A stretch of 64,000 nt of DNA from Hysterangium stoloniferum (GCA_015178975.1 WHVD01000019.1:1-64000), one strand, 5' to 3'; positions 11,064 to 21,929 are shown, counted from the first letter of the stretch. Numbers and translations are program-made. Notes: a model not told the origin generated them from the letters alone.

Positions 11064-11168
11064 CATGGCAACGATGATATAAGTCATGGCAACGATGATA
11101 CGAGCCATGGCAATGATAATACAAGCCATGGCAACAATGATACGAGCCATGGTAACGAAGAGTCAAGC
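11064..11168 (+). repeat. 21-bp minisatellite, five units
   Basis: Five tandem 21-bp units starting CATGGCAACGATGATA. Because 21 is a multiple of three, one frame reads a seven-residue repeat (HGNDDTS-like). No gene around it is supported, so it is listed as a repeat only. Confidence 0.8.
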
Positions 11169-11806
11169 CTTGTCGCATATTTATTGCGCAGAAGAAAATG
11201 TCATCATTACATACAGACACATACTTTATTGAATACTCACTGATTAATAGGTTTGTGTAATGCTCAGAACACATGATATCTATCTGACCAGGATAGGACG
11301 ACGAAATGGGTCATTGAATGGTAAATGTACCTATAAAAAACACGCTCAAGATATTTAGGAACCAGTAAGAACCATCATTGGAGTAGTGTTTATTATTGCT
11401 CTTTTTTGGACCTGTAAACAGAGTAGTATGGGCGAACGTGATGAGGGCGAGGTGGTACTTCGTCATTGGAGGGACATCCGAAGGTTACTTATAGAGCAAC
11501 TTTGATTGGCTGAAAAGAAAAATGAATGGTTTAGCCAAAAATTGGTTGCCACATTCTCAAGAAATAACGTTACGTTTTATAAAGCCGCCTTCTTGCATGC
11601 AGTGTAAATACCGTATAGAAGCGCTGAAAGCTAAATTGTTTCCATTCTCATACGTTTATGCTTTAATGGGTTTTCGGGATGCTTGCGTTTGTGACGGACA
11701 TCTTTCAGTGATAGTTCGAGATTAAAAACCTAATGTGCCAGCTATATTATGAGACTAGACCATTCCAACGGGTGACCCGAGGTATGAGCGGTGTCCAGGT
11801 TGGCTA

Positions 11807-11815
11807 CATAAAAGG
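11807..11815 (+). promoter_or_regulatory. TATA-like element of PG1
   Basis: CATAAAAGG lies about 145 bp before the PG1 start codon. The flanking sequence around 11285-11350 is shared with the region upstream of PG2 (about 54750-54830), so part of the promoter region was duplicated with the gene. Confidence 0.4.
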
Positions 11816-11955
11816 AACTGTGTCTGGATGATGACCTGTATTTCACCCCCTCAAGTCCTAATTTGATATACTACACTCTTTCGGGTCGCACACCGACATA
11901 TCACGCTCTCTCAAGTCTTAAATTTCTCAAATTAGGCCCAAGCTTACTTTTCACC

Positions 11956-13804
11956 ATGCCAGTCGCTTTGTGGTATCTGGCTATGTTACTCAGGCTGGCC
12001 CCTTTCCTTGTAGTAGCGCATGCATCCACTCGCCACACCCGCATTGCATTAGCAAGGCGTTCAAAATCAGAGTGCACGGGAACCATTTCGTCTCTTAGCG
12101 ATGTTTCAAATGCCGTCAAATGCATGACGGTCAACATCAATGGCTTCACAGTAAGTTAAAGCGCTATATTAAGATGACTTATTTTTAGCGCTGTTAGGTT
12201 CCTGCAGGTATCAATGCCACATTTCTTTACATAATTTACACATACTTATCCATGTTATTTTATTTAGGTAAAACATTTGACTTGGCACTGATCGATGGCA
12301 CAACTGTCAACCTTCGTGAGTGTATAGAACGTAATGCTACATGGCCTGATACTGATAATCGTCATTCGCAAGTCGGTGATATCGCTTTCGGCAACAAGAG
12401 TTGGACAGGACCTTTATTCCGAATCAGGTGCGGCACTTCCTCACGGATTCTTCCTGTGGACTTGTATCTCACGCGTAGACCAACCGCAGTGGGAACTATA
12501 TTAATTGTATATGCCTCGTTCTAGATCATCTGGTATGCGAACGCTAAAATTGCATTTACCAAGGGAACGGTAATGGTCACACATTTAATGGAGGCGGACC
12601 TTTCTACTGGGATGGCAAAGGTTCAAACGGTGGCGTCACGAAACCTAGGCCAATGATGAAGTATTACTAGCCAATTTGTGTCGGCGTTGTATTGTTCATG
12701 GCTCATATGACTACTTTCTAGGATCGCAATGTCTGGCGTTTTTAAGGACACTAAGGTTTACAACTCTCCTGCACATACTTTTAGCGTCTCCAGCAAGAAC
12801 GCTCCGTTGAAAATCAGTGGAATCACCATTGATAATTGTTAGCACCATCACACGAATTGTTGGGTGTGCTGACCAATTCCATATACGCCAGCTCTGGGAG
12901 ATCTTCCAAACCGCAACAGCGGCGGGAAGCCAGCAGGACACAACACCGACGGGTTTGATATCAGCAGTACAAATCTCATAATTGAAAATAGCATAGTCAA
13001 GAATCAGGTAAATCCGTTTCCCTCAAAGTCTGCGAAAAAGATAACTATTTGGTGTAGGATGATTGCATGATCATCAATTCTGGAAATAACGTCATCTTGC
13101 GAAACAACCATTGCAGTGGCGGTCACGGTATTTCAATCGTCAGTTAACATATTCTCCTCCATCAGACCGCCGAGTTGTACTTCTGCACAGGGAGGTGCCA
13201 ACACAAAAACCGTGACGAATGTTCTGATTCAAAACAACATTGTGGTTGACAAGTACGAGATTGCCTTAAGTAGATGTCGCCTGATATTTTTATATTTCAT
13301 CATCTAGTGATCAGGCTTTGCGAATTAAGACGGATGTCGGCTCATATGGCCCAACAGTTTCAAATATTACATACACCGGCAACACTGGGACAGGACTCAG
13401 GCAGTTTGGCGTACTCATTGATCAGTCGTATCCCAAAACAATGGGTAAGTCTGCTTGTGTCTCAAACTAAAAAAAATTCAACCGCCACAATAGGAACGCC
13501 TGGCAGTGGCGTTGTTATTAAGGTAAGAATATTTTACATTGAACGAACTTGATGTCATCTAGTTATAATTGTAGGACATGATGTTTGTCGGGGCAATGAA
13601 CACTCTTTCCGTACTCCCCAAAGCCACGCCTGTAGCTGTTAACTGTGGTGATGGAACATGCATTGGTAGGTATTCCAATTCAATCGCCGAGTCCTTCTGA
13701 CTTGTTAACTCACAGGGACATGGGAGTGGACGTCTTTGAAAACATCTGGCGGCAAAGCCAGCGTTTTACACGATGCTCCCAACATTCACGGGCTGGTATC
13801 CTAA
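11956..13804 (+). CDS. endopolygalacturonase PG1 (GH28), 14 exons, 380 aa
   Basis: Secreted pectinase that hydrolyses alpha-1,4-galacturonan. Exons: 11956-12150, 12198-12207, 12268-12315, 12373-12427, 12490-12506, 12564-12660, 12722-12837, 12892-13007, 13058-13138, 13191-13252, 13308-13444, 13494-13522, 13575-13665, 13716-13804; every junction keeps the frame and uses GT-AG. Exons 2 and 5 are only 10 and 17 nt. The product begins with a hydrophobic signal peptide and a short pro-region ending in ALARRS. The GH28 catalytic motifs are complete: NTD (197-199), DD (219-220), GHG (H241), RIK (271-273), spaced as in fungal endo-PGs. Exon lengths equal those of PG2 (55047-56888) except for the first and last. 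Intact as read; a cell-wall degrading role in plant tissue is the usual one. Confidence 0.9.
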
Positions 13805-14379
13805 CTTTTCAATTGGATGCATCCCCCATTGCGTCGAAATTATAATGACTCTTCGGCAGGCCCATTTTGTCCTTCATTTTTTTTTTAAAAAAAAACAGAT
13901 TTATAATCTGTTAGGGGTGCGCCCCATGTTCGATTGTAAATACACGTTTATAAAACTTATTCAACCCCTACTGACTTTTGTGTCAATCCCTGCATAGAGG
14001 CGGAGACTCTCGGTGAGAGCTGACGTTGCATCCCAATCATGGAACCAGTTGGCGGAGACGTTATTTGTAAGGCTGTTGTAGTCAGTCTTACTCAATCAGT
14101 GCGGACAGGATAATGTTTTGGTCTTTCTGAAGGTATACTGCGAACGATACACGGTAATACGAAGAAGGTAGCAGTAACCGGTCCAGACTAAGGAAAATCG
14201 AGGACCCGTTTATCCTCCCGCTGTTATGTAATTCTCGTGGTAAGCCCTCCAGGATTATGTTAAAATTCGTAGTAATTTCAATGTGATGACACCGGTATAT
14301 TTCGTGCTAAGCTGTGTATGTCTGTACAGAAGCGTAGTGATATTAACATTTGTTGTTTGCATCCACGGTGTATCATTGT
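13805..14379. other. PG1 downstream region, nothing recognised
   Basis: A run of T then A (13867-13889, TTTTTTTT AAAAAAAA) could form a terminator-like hairpin or reflect the poly(A) region of PG1. No other feature is supported. Confidence 0.3.
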
Positions 14380-15215
14380 CTATAACCCCCTCCAATGCTT
14401 ACAGATTACACCCCTCCCCTCTCCGAAAATTAACTCCCTCTCCTCAGATAATCTCACATTCCCAAATGTCAAGTGCCTCCATATCTTCAATTGCCTTGTG
14501 GGGTAGCCATTCATTGTAATCCTTGCCATATGTGACCCATTGAACCAAGTATTGTTTACTGTGACCATGCCAGTGTGCATCACACCATTTGTATTTCTGT
14601 TTTTGGAACTTGTTAAAGTCTAGATATTTAAAGGCTTAAGAGGATGGTATGCTGGGGGTCTGTAAGGTTAAAATGTACTTAACTGGGATGTCCAGTTCTA
14701 CAAGACAAGTGGAGCTTGGCTTCAACTTATGTATTGTGCCCTCACATATGTAAACTGTTAGGGCACTCTGGTATTTCAAAACAAGCAAGTAGTACACATT
14801 GTTTATGCAAATTCTGCCAGAAAAAGCATGGATTTCCAGTTGTCCTGTTGATAGTTGCAATATACACAGAGGAATTGTTCCAGTGTCTGATTGATATGCT
14901 CAGCTTGTCTGTCACCTTCCAGGTGGTACCTGAACATAAATGTAATTCCATGTCAAGGAATTTTCCAAGGGATCAAAAGAAATGTGATACAAGCTTGGAG
15001 CCCCAATCAGAAGTTACATGGGATGTGACACCATGCTTGGAAAATATATGAATAATAAAAGGTTTCACTAGTTGCATGGATATAATGGTGTCATGTGTAG
15101 GGATAAAAATGCCTTGCTTGGAGAATCTGTCAGCAATGACTAGGATTGTGGAATGGCCTTCAGAGTCTGGTAGGTGTTTAATAAAATCCATAGAGATTGA
15201 ATTTCATGGGTGCTT
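14380..15215 (-). pseudogene. gypsy pol relic: integrase core and chromodomain
   Basis: On the minus strand, 15191-14820 encodes an integrase core fragment (DFIKHLPDSEGHS, ADRFSKQGIFIPTHD, HVTSDWGSKLVS), and 14600-14395 encodes a chromodomain (QYLVQWVTYGKDYNEWLPHK). An LTR-like piece with the conserved hairpin (14718-14740) separates the two. The family differs from element A in the DFIKHLP segment. Stops and indels make it a relic. Confidence 0.65.
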
Positions 15216-15247
15216 TTGTTAGATTACATAGTAGGGTGAAAAGTATT

Positions 15248-15326
15248 GACCTGAGCTGTAATTGAACCAGCAACCACTATGTCTGGATTACATGTCTAGT
15301 GCTCTTAACCCCTGAGCTACCAGGCC
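15248..15326 (-). other. tRNA-like sequence, possibly a tRNA-derived SINE head
   Basis: The minus strand starts GGCCTGGTAGCTCAGGGG and ends TCAGGTC, giving a seven-pair acceptor stem with G-U pairs, a GCTC/GAGC D arm and a GCTG/CAGC T arm. The anticodon loop would read TGT, but position 33 is A rather than T and the anticodon stem has a mismatch. This is probably a tRNA-derived repeat or pseudogene. A relative lies at 31132-31201. Confidence 0.4.
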
Positions 15327-15354
15327 ATTAATAGTAGTTCTATTACAGTATATG

Positions 15355-16312
15355 AATGTCAAAGAGCCCAAACCATTTTCCAGTAAATATCTGAAGAATT
15401 TGAAGAACTTTCTGCTTCAATGTCATTTTTGTTTCCATGACTGACCATCTGCCTTCACAAATGACAGTTGAAAAGCCAACTTCATACTCTCTTACCTCAC
15501 AGATACCACTCAGGATTGGTTTGAACCTGGGCTCTCCAGATTATCTGATGAAGCACTGGCTTGGCTCAATGATTGGGATGTGTTTGTCAAAGAATTAGAA
15601 ACTAATTTCAGACCTTATGATCAAGCTGATGAAACAGAAAACAAACTGACAACACTCAAGATGAAGGGAAAATCAAGGAGTTTCCAACTATCTGGTCAAG
15701 TTCAACATCCTTGCTGTATGCTGTAGTTGGGATGATTCTGCCCTTAGACACCATTTTTATATGGGTCTTCCATCCCATCTTAAAGATAATATCTGCATAG
15801 AAGATAACCCAAAAATCTCCAACTTATGCAGATGAAAGCTCAGAAATCTGATGCCCACTACTGGGAATGTTGTGCAGAAATTTCCTGTGAAAATCTGGCT
15901 GAACAATCTCAAAACAACAAAGTGTTGAATAATAAGTCTTCTGGCAACAATTCTAACAATTCTAACAATACTAGCAATAATAATACCTGCAAATCAAATT
16001 CTGATCAGAAGAATGACAAGAAGTCTGCTACTAGCAAAAGCAATAGTAATGGCAAACAGTCAACTTCCAAAAGACCTGACATATTATATTTGTTAGGTTC
16101 TCATGGTGAACTTGCACCTAAGGAGAAACAGCAACATACATATTGATAATGACCTCTGCCTAAAGGTGAACATATGGTTTCTGAATACACTGCAAAGGCC
16201 AACTCTTCCAAGGCTTGCACAGCAACCACCTCTATGACAACTACAACATCTAAGGAAATACCCACCATAGAGTCAAAAAAAGAAACCCTCCAGACTCTGC
16301 ATGGACAGAGGG
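15355..16312 (+). pseudogene. A-family gag relic (A''), left part
   Basis: Follows the gag gene of element A from about its position 17263 onward (for example SYLxDTTQDWFEPGLS, then an Asn/Ser-rich region), with several stops and indels and many C-to-T or G-to-A differences. It breaks off in the gag-pol junction at GACAGAGGG, where an A-family LTR inserted; the same copy resumes at 24310. Confidence 0.85.
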
Positions 16313-16348
16313 TGTTATGACCCATTCCCAGATGCTTCAATATCTGAT
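16313..16348 (+). repeat. left stub of an older solo A-family LTR (A')
   Basis: Starts TGTTATGACCCATTCC. It is interrupted at 16348 by element A and continues at 23811. The outer flanks GAGGG (16308-16312 and 24310-24314) form its target duplication. Confidence 0.85.
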
Positions 16349-16911
16349 TGTTACGACCCGTTCCCGGATGTTTCAATATCCGACTTCCGATCTCCCACTT
16401 TCGATATCCGATATCCGACTACGGAACATCATAGTTACCGTATCATCCGCATTCTTCGTTTGTTCCGCATTTGGTAATTTGTCCGTTGACAAGTATTCAC
16501 TCGTTTGTTGTTGTATTCCCGTCTCGGAATATTGTCTTCCTAATATGTCTTATTGTATTTCCGTTTTAAGAATACTTCCGTTTCCGTCTTATTATGGTCT
16601 CAGTTTGTAGTACAATAACGAGTAGACTTATATTAGTTTCCGCGAATTTGTACTTTACTTTAGATCTGATATCGACTTAGTTTCTTATTCCTCCTCCCGT
16701 CTTTCTGTACGCTCGATATTCGGAACTCTTCGGAACTCTGAATATCCATATCTTCCGTCGTTAGTTCACTTCCGAAATTAAGGACATTGAGCATTTGCGT
16801 AGAGGCGCAGCACATAAGCTGAAGCCGACGTCCTGACCCTATCCACGAGTTTCCGACTTCCCGGTGACTTCCCGATAGTTCCGGAATAAGTTCCCAACAC
16901 GGCACTTAACA
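16349..16911 (+). repeat. 5' LTR of element A
   Basis: TGTTACGACC to GGCACTTAACA. A TATA-like TTATATTAG lies at 16628-16636. AGATCTGATAT at 16662-16672 is the exact reverse complement of the primer-binding site and is the predicted 5' end of the RNA. The conserved hairpin lies at 16804-16826. Confidence 0.95.
16804..16826 (+). promoter_or_regulatory. conserved LTR hairpin (R-U5 region)
   Basis: Outer stem GGC/GCC, internal loop G opposite AA, inner stem CAGC/GCTG, six-base loop ACATAA. The same element occurs at least 18 times in the window in LTRs of different families. It would lie about 140 nt from the RNA 5' end predicted from self-priming. The function is unknown. Confidence 0.55.
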
Positions 16912-16913
16912 GT

Positions 16914-16924
16914 ATATCAGATCT
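16914..16924 (+). other. primer-binding site for self-priming
   Basis: ATATCAGATCT, two bases after the 5' LTR, pairs over 11 nt with AGATCTGATAT inside the LTR (16662-16672). No tRNA 3'-end complement starting TGG is present. This is the arrangement of the fission-yeast Tf1 group, in which the RNA 5' end primes reverse transcription. Confidence 0.65.
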
Positions 16925-16945
16925 CAACTCTGCGACTCGCTCATC

Positions 16946-18172
16946 ATGGGTCCCAAACGCAAAGCTGCCGAAGGACCATCCCAACTTCAATCCCCGTTGC
17001 AACTTTACACCACCCAACCCGAAACCCCAATTCAGCCGACAACATCAGCTTCAATCGAAGAAGTTATCGAGGAGGTTACCGAGGTAACGAAGGATCCCAA
17101 TGATCCCCATACTTCCGACAACGAAGCAGAAGATCAGCCGGAGACATCGAAAAAGAAATCTCCCGACGAACCGACTGAAATGTTGTTTATCAACTCCATT
17201 GTGAAATTCGCTGACTATTTGAAATCCGCTGAGGATAGCAAAGAATCATCCCGCACCGGAGTCAAAGAACCCGAACCATTTACCGGCAAGGATCTGAAAA
17301 AATTGAAGAATTTCCTTCTTCAATGCCGTTTCAGTTTCCGTGATCGACCCAATGCTTTTAAATCCGACAGTCGAAAAGTCAATTTTGCGCTCTCATATCT
17401 CAAGGATACCGCTCAGGATTGGTTCGAACCCGGACTATCCGGAATATCCGACGAGACACCCGTATGGCTCGACGACTGGGATGCTTTCGTGGAAGAACTG
17501 GAAACTAATTTCGGACCTTACGATCAATCCGGCGAAGCAGAAAACGAACTAATGACGCTCAAGATGAAGGACAATCAACGAGTTTCCGATTATCTCGTCA
17601 AGTTCAATACCCTCGCCGCACGATGTGGATGGGACGATTCCGCCCTCAGGCACCATTTCTATATGGGACTTCCGTCACGCCTTAAAGATGAAATCTGCAA
17701 AGATGGGAAGCCAAAAACTCTCCAACTCATGCGGATGAAAGCTCAAACATCCGATGCCCGTTATTGGGAACGAAAAGCCGAGGTCTCTCGAGAGAACCCG
17801 ACGGAACGTTCTCAGAACAACAAGGCATCAACTAGCAAGTCTTCCGGCAACAACTCAGGCAATAATACCGGCTCTGGCACTAATACTGGCAAATCAAATT
17901 CCGACCGGAAGAAAGACAAGAAATCCAACAAGGAAAAACAGTCAACTTCCGACAAACCCGACATTTCCCATTTGTTGGGTACCGACGGTAAACTCACCCC
18001 GAAGGAGAAACAACAACGTATGGACAACGACCTCTGCCTTTTCTGCGGGAAAGGCGGACACAAGGTTTCCGACTGTACCGTTAAATCCAGCTCTTCCAAG
18101 GCTCGCGCGGCAACTTCCACTACGACTACGACGTCTAAGGAAAAACCCGCCACGGAGTCAAAAAAAGAGTAA
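16946..18172 (+). CDS. gag: gag of element A, 408 aa
   Basis: Capsid/nucleocapsid protein. The N-terminal 100 residues are polar; the central capsid-type region contains FxGKDLKKLKNFLLQC (about 109-124) and the Ty3-gag signature DWFEPGL and EELETNFGPYD. A Ser/Asn/Lys-rich linker precedes one zinc knuckle CLFCGKGGHKVSDC at 364-377 (CX2CX4HX4C). The ATG at 16946 is the first after the LTR and starts the only long frame. The stop is a single TAA at 18170-18172, in the same frame as pol and followed immediately by a stem-loop. The N-terminal segment carries several runs of Glu-Val. Confidence 0.93.
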   Translation: MGPKRKAAEGPSQLQSPLQLYTTQPETPIQPTTSASIEEVIEEVTEVTKDPNDPHTSDNEAEDQPETSKKKSPDEPTEMLFINSIVKFADYLKSAEDSKESSRTGVKEPEPFTGKDLKKLKNFLLQCRFSFRDRPNAFKSDSRKVNFALSYLKDTAQDWFEPGLSGISDETPVWLDDWDAFVEELETNFGPYDQSGEAENELMTLKMKDNQRVSDYLVKFNTLAARCGWDDSALRHHFYMGLPSRLKDEICKDGKPKTLQLMRMKAQTSDARYWERKAEVSRENPTERSQNNKASTSKSSGNNSGNNTGSGTNTGKSNSDRKKDKKSNKEKQSTSDKPDISHLLGTDGKLTPKEKQQRMDNDLCLFCGKGGHKVSDCTVKSSSSKARAATSTTTTTSKEKPATESKKE

Positions 18173-18207
18173 GCAACCCTCCGGAATCTGCACGGACAGA
18201 GGGTTGC
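18173..18207 (+). promoter_or_regulatory. stem-loop directly after the gag stop codon
   Basis: GCAACCCTC (18173-18181) and GAGGGTTGC (18199-18207) form a perfect 9-bp stem with a 17-nt loop, starting at the base after UAA. gag and pol share one frame across it. A structure at this site is typical of programmed stop-codon readthrough. Confidence 0.6.
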
Positions 18208-21200
18208 GTTGACTCTCTCCGTGCTTCCGAGGTTGTCCGCTCTCTCTAATCCCGATTCATTATTTGTAAAACTCGTCTCTGACTTTCTTGGAAATTTAGT
18301 GTTCCGAGCTCTAATAGATTCCGGCTCCACACACTGTTTTGTAGATACCACCTTTGCCATGAAACATAATCTGAAACTCCATTCTGTTCCCGCAATTTCC
18401 TTGCGTTTGTTTGACGGCACTAGCAATACGGCAATTACTCAAGCCTGCGACATGTCTATCCGGTTCCCTTGTGGAACATCCCAGATGGTTACATTTTTCG
18501 TAACACAGTTGGACTCTAGCTGTTCGGCAGTTCTTGGATACAACTGGCTCACCCGATATAATCCATTGATTGACTGGGTATTGGGCAGTATTACTTTCCG
18601 GACTCCCGACACTTCCGTTCCTCCTGCAGCGTCTTTTCCGGCCAACGCCTTTTCGGCATCAACGGCATCTCCGGCTTCTATCGAAACTTCCGAGCCCCCA
18701 AAAATCTCTCTCATCAACGCTTCGGCATTTGTTAGGGCGAGTAAACTGGATGGCTCGCAATGTTTTTCGATCAGCTTAAAAGTTGATGAAGCATCTGGAC
18801 GTTTTGCGACTCCAGAATTATCCGAGCTAAAAGCCGATCTGGAAGGAGTTCCCGAAAAATACCATGATTTCGCGGACATTTTCAGTAAGCAAAAAGCTGA
18901 CAGGCTTGCACCACATAGGCCCTACAACTTAAAAATCAATATTGAGCCCGGTTCAAACCCTCCATTAGGACCTATTTACCCATTATCCCAATCGGAACTT
19001 TCATCTATTCGGGAGTTCCTGGATGAACATCTGTCAATAGGTTTTATCCGTCCCTCAAAGTCTCCGTATGGAGCACCCATCCTTTTTGTCCGAAAGAAGG
19101 ATGGCTCTCTTCGACTCTGTGTCGATTTCAGAGGGTTAAATTCCATCACACGGAAAGATAAGTATCCACTCCCACTCGTTACCGACTTACTCGACGCCCC
19201 ACGGAAACCTCGAATTTACACCAAAATAGACCTCAAACACGCCTATCATTTGGTCCGAATTGCCGAGGGTGACGAATGGAAAACTGCTTTTCGGACTCGC
19301 TATGGATCCTTTGAATGGTTGGTTATGCCGTTCGGCCTTACCAACGCCCCTTCCGCTTTTCAACGTTTTGTTAATGATATATTTTCCGACATGCTTGACG
19401 TATGTGTTATAGTCTATTCGGACGACATTTTGGTACTTTCCGAGGATCCCGCTTTTCACGATGAACAAGTCCGTGAAGTCTTCCGAAGACTCCATAAAAA
19501 CGGTCTTTTCGCCAACGGTAAAAAATGTTATTTCGACATGGATTCTATTGAATACTTAGGTTTCATCATCGGCCCTGATGGTCTCCGTATGAATGAAACC
19601 AAGGTTCAAGTTGTCCGTGACTGGCCCGAACCACGGAAGGTCAAGGACATTCAATCATTTTTAGGTTTTGCCAACTTTTACCGTCGTTTTATTCGGAACT
19701 ACTCGGATATTACAGTACCGCTCACTCGTCTTACTCGTAAAACTCAACCATGGGTTTTTGACGACAAATGCCGCTCCGCCTTCCAGACTTTAAAAAATGC
19801 TTTCACTTCTGCCCCAATTCTTTCCCATTGGAAACCTGATTTTCCGATTATTGTGGAAACCGATGCTTCCGATTATGCAATTGCCGCGATTCTTTCCATT
19901 CAAGAGTCCGACAGTGAAATTCATCTGGTCGCATTTCTTTCTCGGACACTTTCAGTATCCGAACTCAATTACGACGTTCATGATAAGGAACTTTTGGCAA
20001 TTTTTGAAGCTTTCAAACATTGGCGCCATTATCTCAAAGGTTCCGCAACTCCCGTTGACGTCGTTACCGATCACAAAAATCTCAAATATTTTTCTACCAC
20101 TAAACTTTTAACCCGCCGGCAGGCCCGTTGGTCTGAATTTCTTTCCACTTTCAACATGATTATCCATTTTCAACCTGGACGTCTTGGTGGAAAACCAGAT
20201 GCCATGACTCGACGATGGGACGTCTATCCTAAAGAAGGGGAAAGTAACTACGCTGTTGTTAATCCACATAACCTGAAACCGGTTTTTACAACGCAACAAC
20301 TTTCCGCATCTATCCGAGCAACTTCCCTTTACTATCCAATTATGCGTAGCGTCATGATTATGGACATTGAGCAATTACATCAAGATATCCTTTCTGCACT
20401 CACTTCCGACCCGGCCCTCAAACCACATTTAGAAGTTCCCGACAATCCCGACCAACCCCGATGGTCACAAGACTCTCAAGGTTTTATCCGTCTCGATGGA
20501 TGTATCTACGTTCCAGATTCCAACAATCTCCGACTCCGCGTACTTCAGTATAAACATGATCATCCAATCTCCGGACATTACGGCATCAACAATACTCTTG
20601 TTTTAATCCATAGAGAATACACTTGGCCCAACCTCAGAGATTTCGTAACTCAGTTCTGTAAGTCATGCACCACCTGCTTACGCTCTAAAACCCAGAGGCA
20701 TAAGCCGTACGGCCTTCTCAAGCAACTCCCGATACCAGAAAAACCCTGGAATTCAATTTCCATGGATTTAATCGAACAACTCCTGACTTCCGAAGGCTTT
20801 ACATCCATTCTAGTCGTTGTGGACCGATTCTCGAAACAAGGCATTTTCATACCCACTCATGATACAATCACATCCTTACAATTAGCGGAACTTTTCATTA
20901 TTCACGTATTTTCCAAACATGGAGTTCCATCTCACGTAACTTCCGATCGAGGCTCCAAGTTCGTCTCCCATTTCTTCCAGGCCCTCGGAAAAGCCCTCGA
21001 CATGAAACTACACTTCACCTCGGGATATCACCTGGAAGGTGATGGACAAACGGAACGTGTTAATCAAACATTGGAACAATATCTCCGCATCTATTGTAAT
21101 TATCAACAGGACAACTGGAAATCCCTTCTTCCGATCGCGGAATTCGCCTACAATAACTCTCCGAATGCAACCACCGGCATATCTCCCTTCTTCGCCAATA

Positions 21201-21844
21201 AAGGCTATAATCCGAATCTCACAGTACATTCCGAACGAGATTTGGCTTCTGTCCGTGCTCAAGAATTTATTACCGACCTCGACAAATTACATCAAGAACT
21301 TCGGAAAGCTATTTCTTCTGCACAGGAACATTATCAACGTTCCACGGACAAAAACAGGATCCCGCCTCCTAATTTTAAAGTTGGTGATCAGGTTTTTGTA
21401 AAAGCTCAATTCTTCCGTACTACCCGACCTTCTAAAAAACTCGCTGAGAAATTCTTAGGACCTTTCAAAATTATAGCACAAGCCGGCTCACTTTCATGGA
21501 CTCTCCGTCTTCCCGACAGTATGCGAGCAGTCCACCCCGTTTTCCACGTTTCCATGTTAGAACCTTGTGTTCCTAACTCATTCCCGGAACGTATTCAGCC
21601 TCCGTCCCCTCCGGTCATCATTGATGGAGAACCCGAATTCGAAGTCTCCGAAATTTTGGATTCTAAAATCGACAATCGCCGACGTACTTGTAAATTGCTC
21701 TATTTAGTCAAATGGGCAGGTTATGAAGGTACCGACGAGGAAACTTCATGGATATTGGCCACGGAACTTGGACATGCTATGGAAATTGTTACTGACTACC
21801 ACACGGCTTATCCAGGCAAACCCGGACCTTTATCATCACTCTAA
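18173..21844 (+). CDS. pol: pol of element A (protease, RT, RNase H, integrase, chromodomain)
   Basis: In frame with gag, directly after its UAA. Counting residue 1 at 18209: protease IDSGSTHCF with catalytic D37; reverse transcriptase with YSDD at 403-406; RNase H (ETDASDYAIA near 550, [12 protein letters not shown] near 591); integrase zinc region (H-H-CxxC, 783-822); DD35E core D853, D913, E949; chromodomain LYLVKWAGYEGTDEETSW near 1165-1182. There is no ATG before 18359, and that one lies after the protease aspartate, so independent initiation would give a protein without protease. Expression as a Gag-Pol readthrough product is therefore likely. No internal stop; probably functional. Confidence 0.93.
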   Translation, partial: ATLRNLHGQRVALTLSVLPRLSALSNPDSLFVKLVSDFLGNLVFRALIDSGSTHCFVDTTFAMKHNLKLHSVPAISLRLFDGTSNTAITQACDMSIRFPCGTSQMVTFFVTQLDSSCSAVLGYNWLTRYNPLIDWVLGSITFRTPDTSVPPAASFPANAFSASTASPASIETSEPPKISLINASAFVRASKLDGSQCFSISLKVDEASGRFATPELSELKADLEGVPEKYHDFADIFSKQKADRLAPHRPYNLKINIEPGSNPPLGPIYPLSQSELSSIREFLDEHLSIGFIRPSKSPYGAPILFVRKKDGSLRLCVDFRGLNSITRKDKYPLPLVTDLLDAPRKPRIYTKIDLKHAYHLVRIAEGDEWKTAFRTRYGSFEWLVMPFGLTNAPSAFQRFVNDIFSDMLDVCVIVYSDDILVLSEDPAFHDEQVREVFRRLHKNGLFANGKKCYFDMDSIEYLGFIIGPDGLRMNETKVQVVRDWPEPRKVKDIQSFLGFANFYRRFIRNYSDITVPLTRLTRKTQPWVFDDKCRSAFQTLKNAFTSAPILSHWKPDFPIIVETDASDYAIAAILSIQESDSEIHLVAFLSRTLSVSELNYDVHDKELLAIFEAFKHWRHYLKGSATPVDVVTDHKNLKYFSTTKLLTRRQARWSEFLSTFNMIIHFQPGRLGGKPDAMTRRWDVYPKEGESNYAVVNPHNLKPVFTTQQLSASIRATSLYYPIMRSVMIMDIEQLHQDILSALTSDPALKPHLEVPDNPDQPRWSQDSQGFIRLDGCIYVPDSNNLRLRVLQYKHDHPISGHYGINNTLVLIHREYTWPNLRDFVTQFCKSCTTCLRSKTQRHKPYGLLKQLPIPEKPWNSISMDLIEQLLTSEGFTSILVVVDRFSKQGIFIPTHDTITSLQLAELFIIHVFSKHGVPSHVTSDRGSKFVSHFFQALGKALDMKLHFTSGYHLEGDGQTERVNQTLEQYLRIYCNYQQDNWKSLLPIAEFAYNNSPNATTGISPFFANKGYNPNLTVHSERDLASVRAQEFITDLDKLHQELRKAISSAQEHYQRSTDKNRIPPPNFKVGDQVFVKAQFFRTTRPSKKLAEKFLGPFKIIAQAGSLSWTLRLPDSMRAVHPVFHVSMLEPCVPNSFPERIQPPSPPVIIDGEPEFEVSEILDSKIDNRRRTCKLLYLVKWAGYEGTDEETSWILATELGHAMEIVTDYHTAYPGKPGPLSSL

Positions 21845-21929
21845 TCTTTCTGTTCCTTTTCTGATCAACTTCCGACACTTCCGTTTTCACACTCGTTTTA
21901 GGTTTTGCAAGTCAAAAATATTATTAAAT

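Noticed and set aside
10989..11243. 84-codon ORF over the minisatellite
   Set aside because: Its length is caused by the 21-bp repeat having no stop in that frame; no start context, domain or neighbour supports a gene.
12417..12563. Apparent break in PG1 between GPLF and GNGHTF
   Set aside because: At first it looked like a pseudogene. A 17-nt microexon (12490-12506) restores the frame, and PG2 has the same exon, so the gene is intact.
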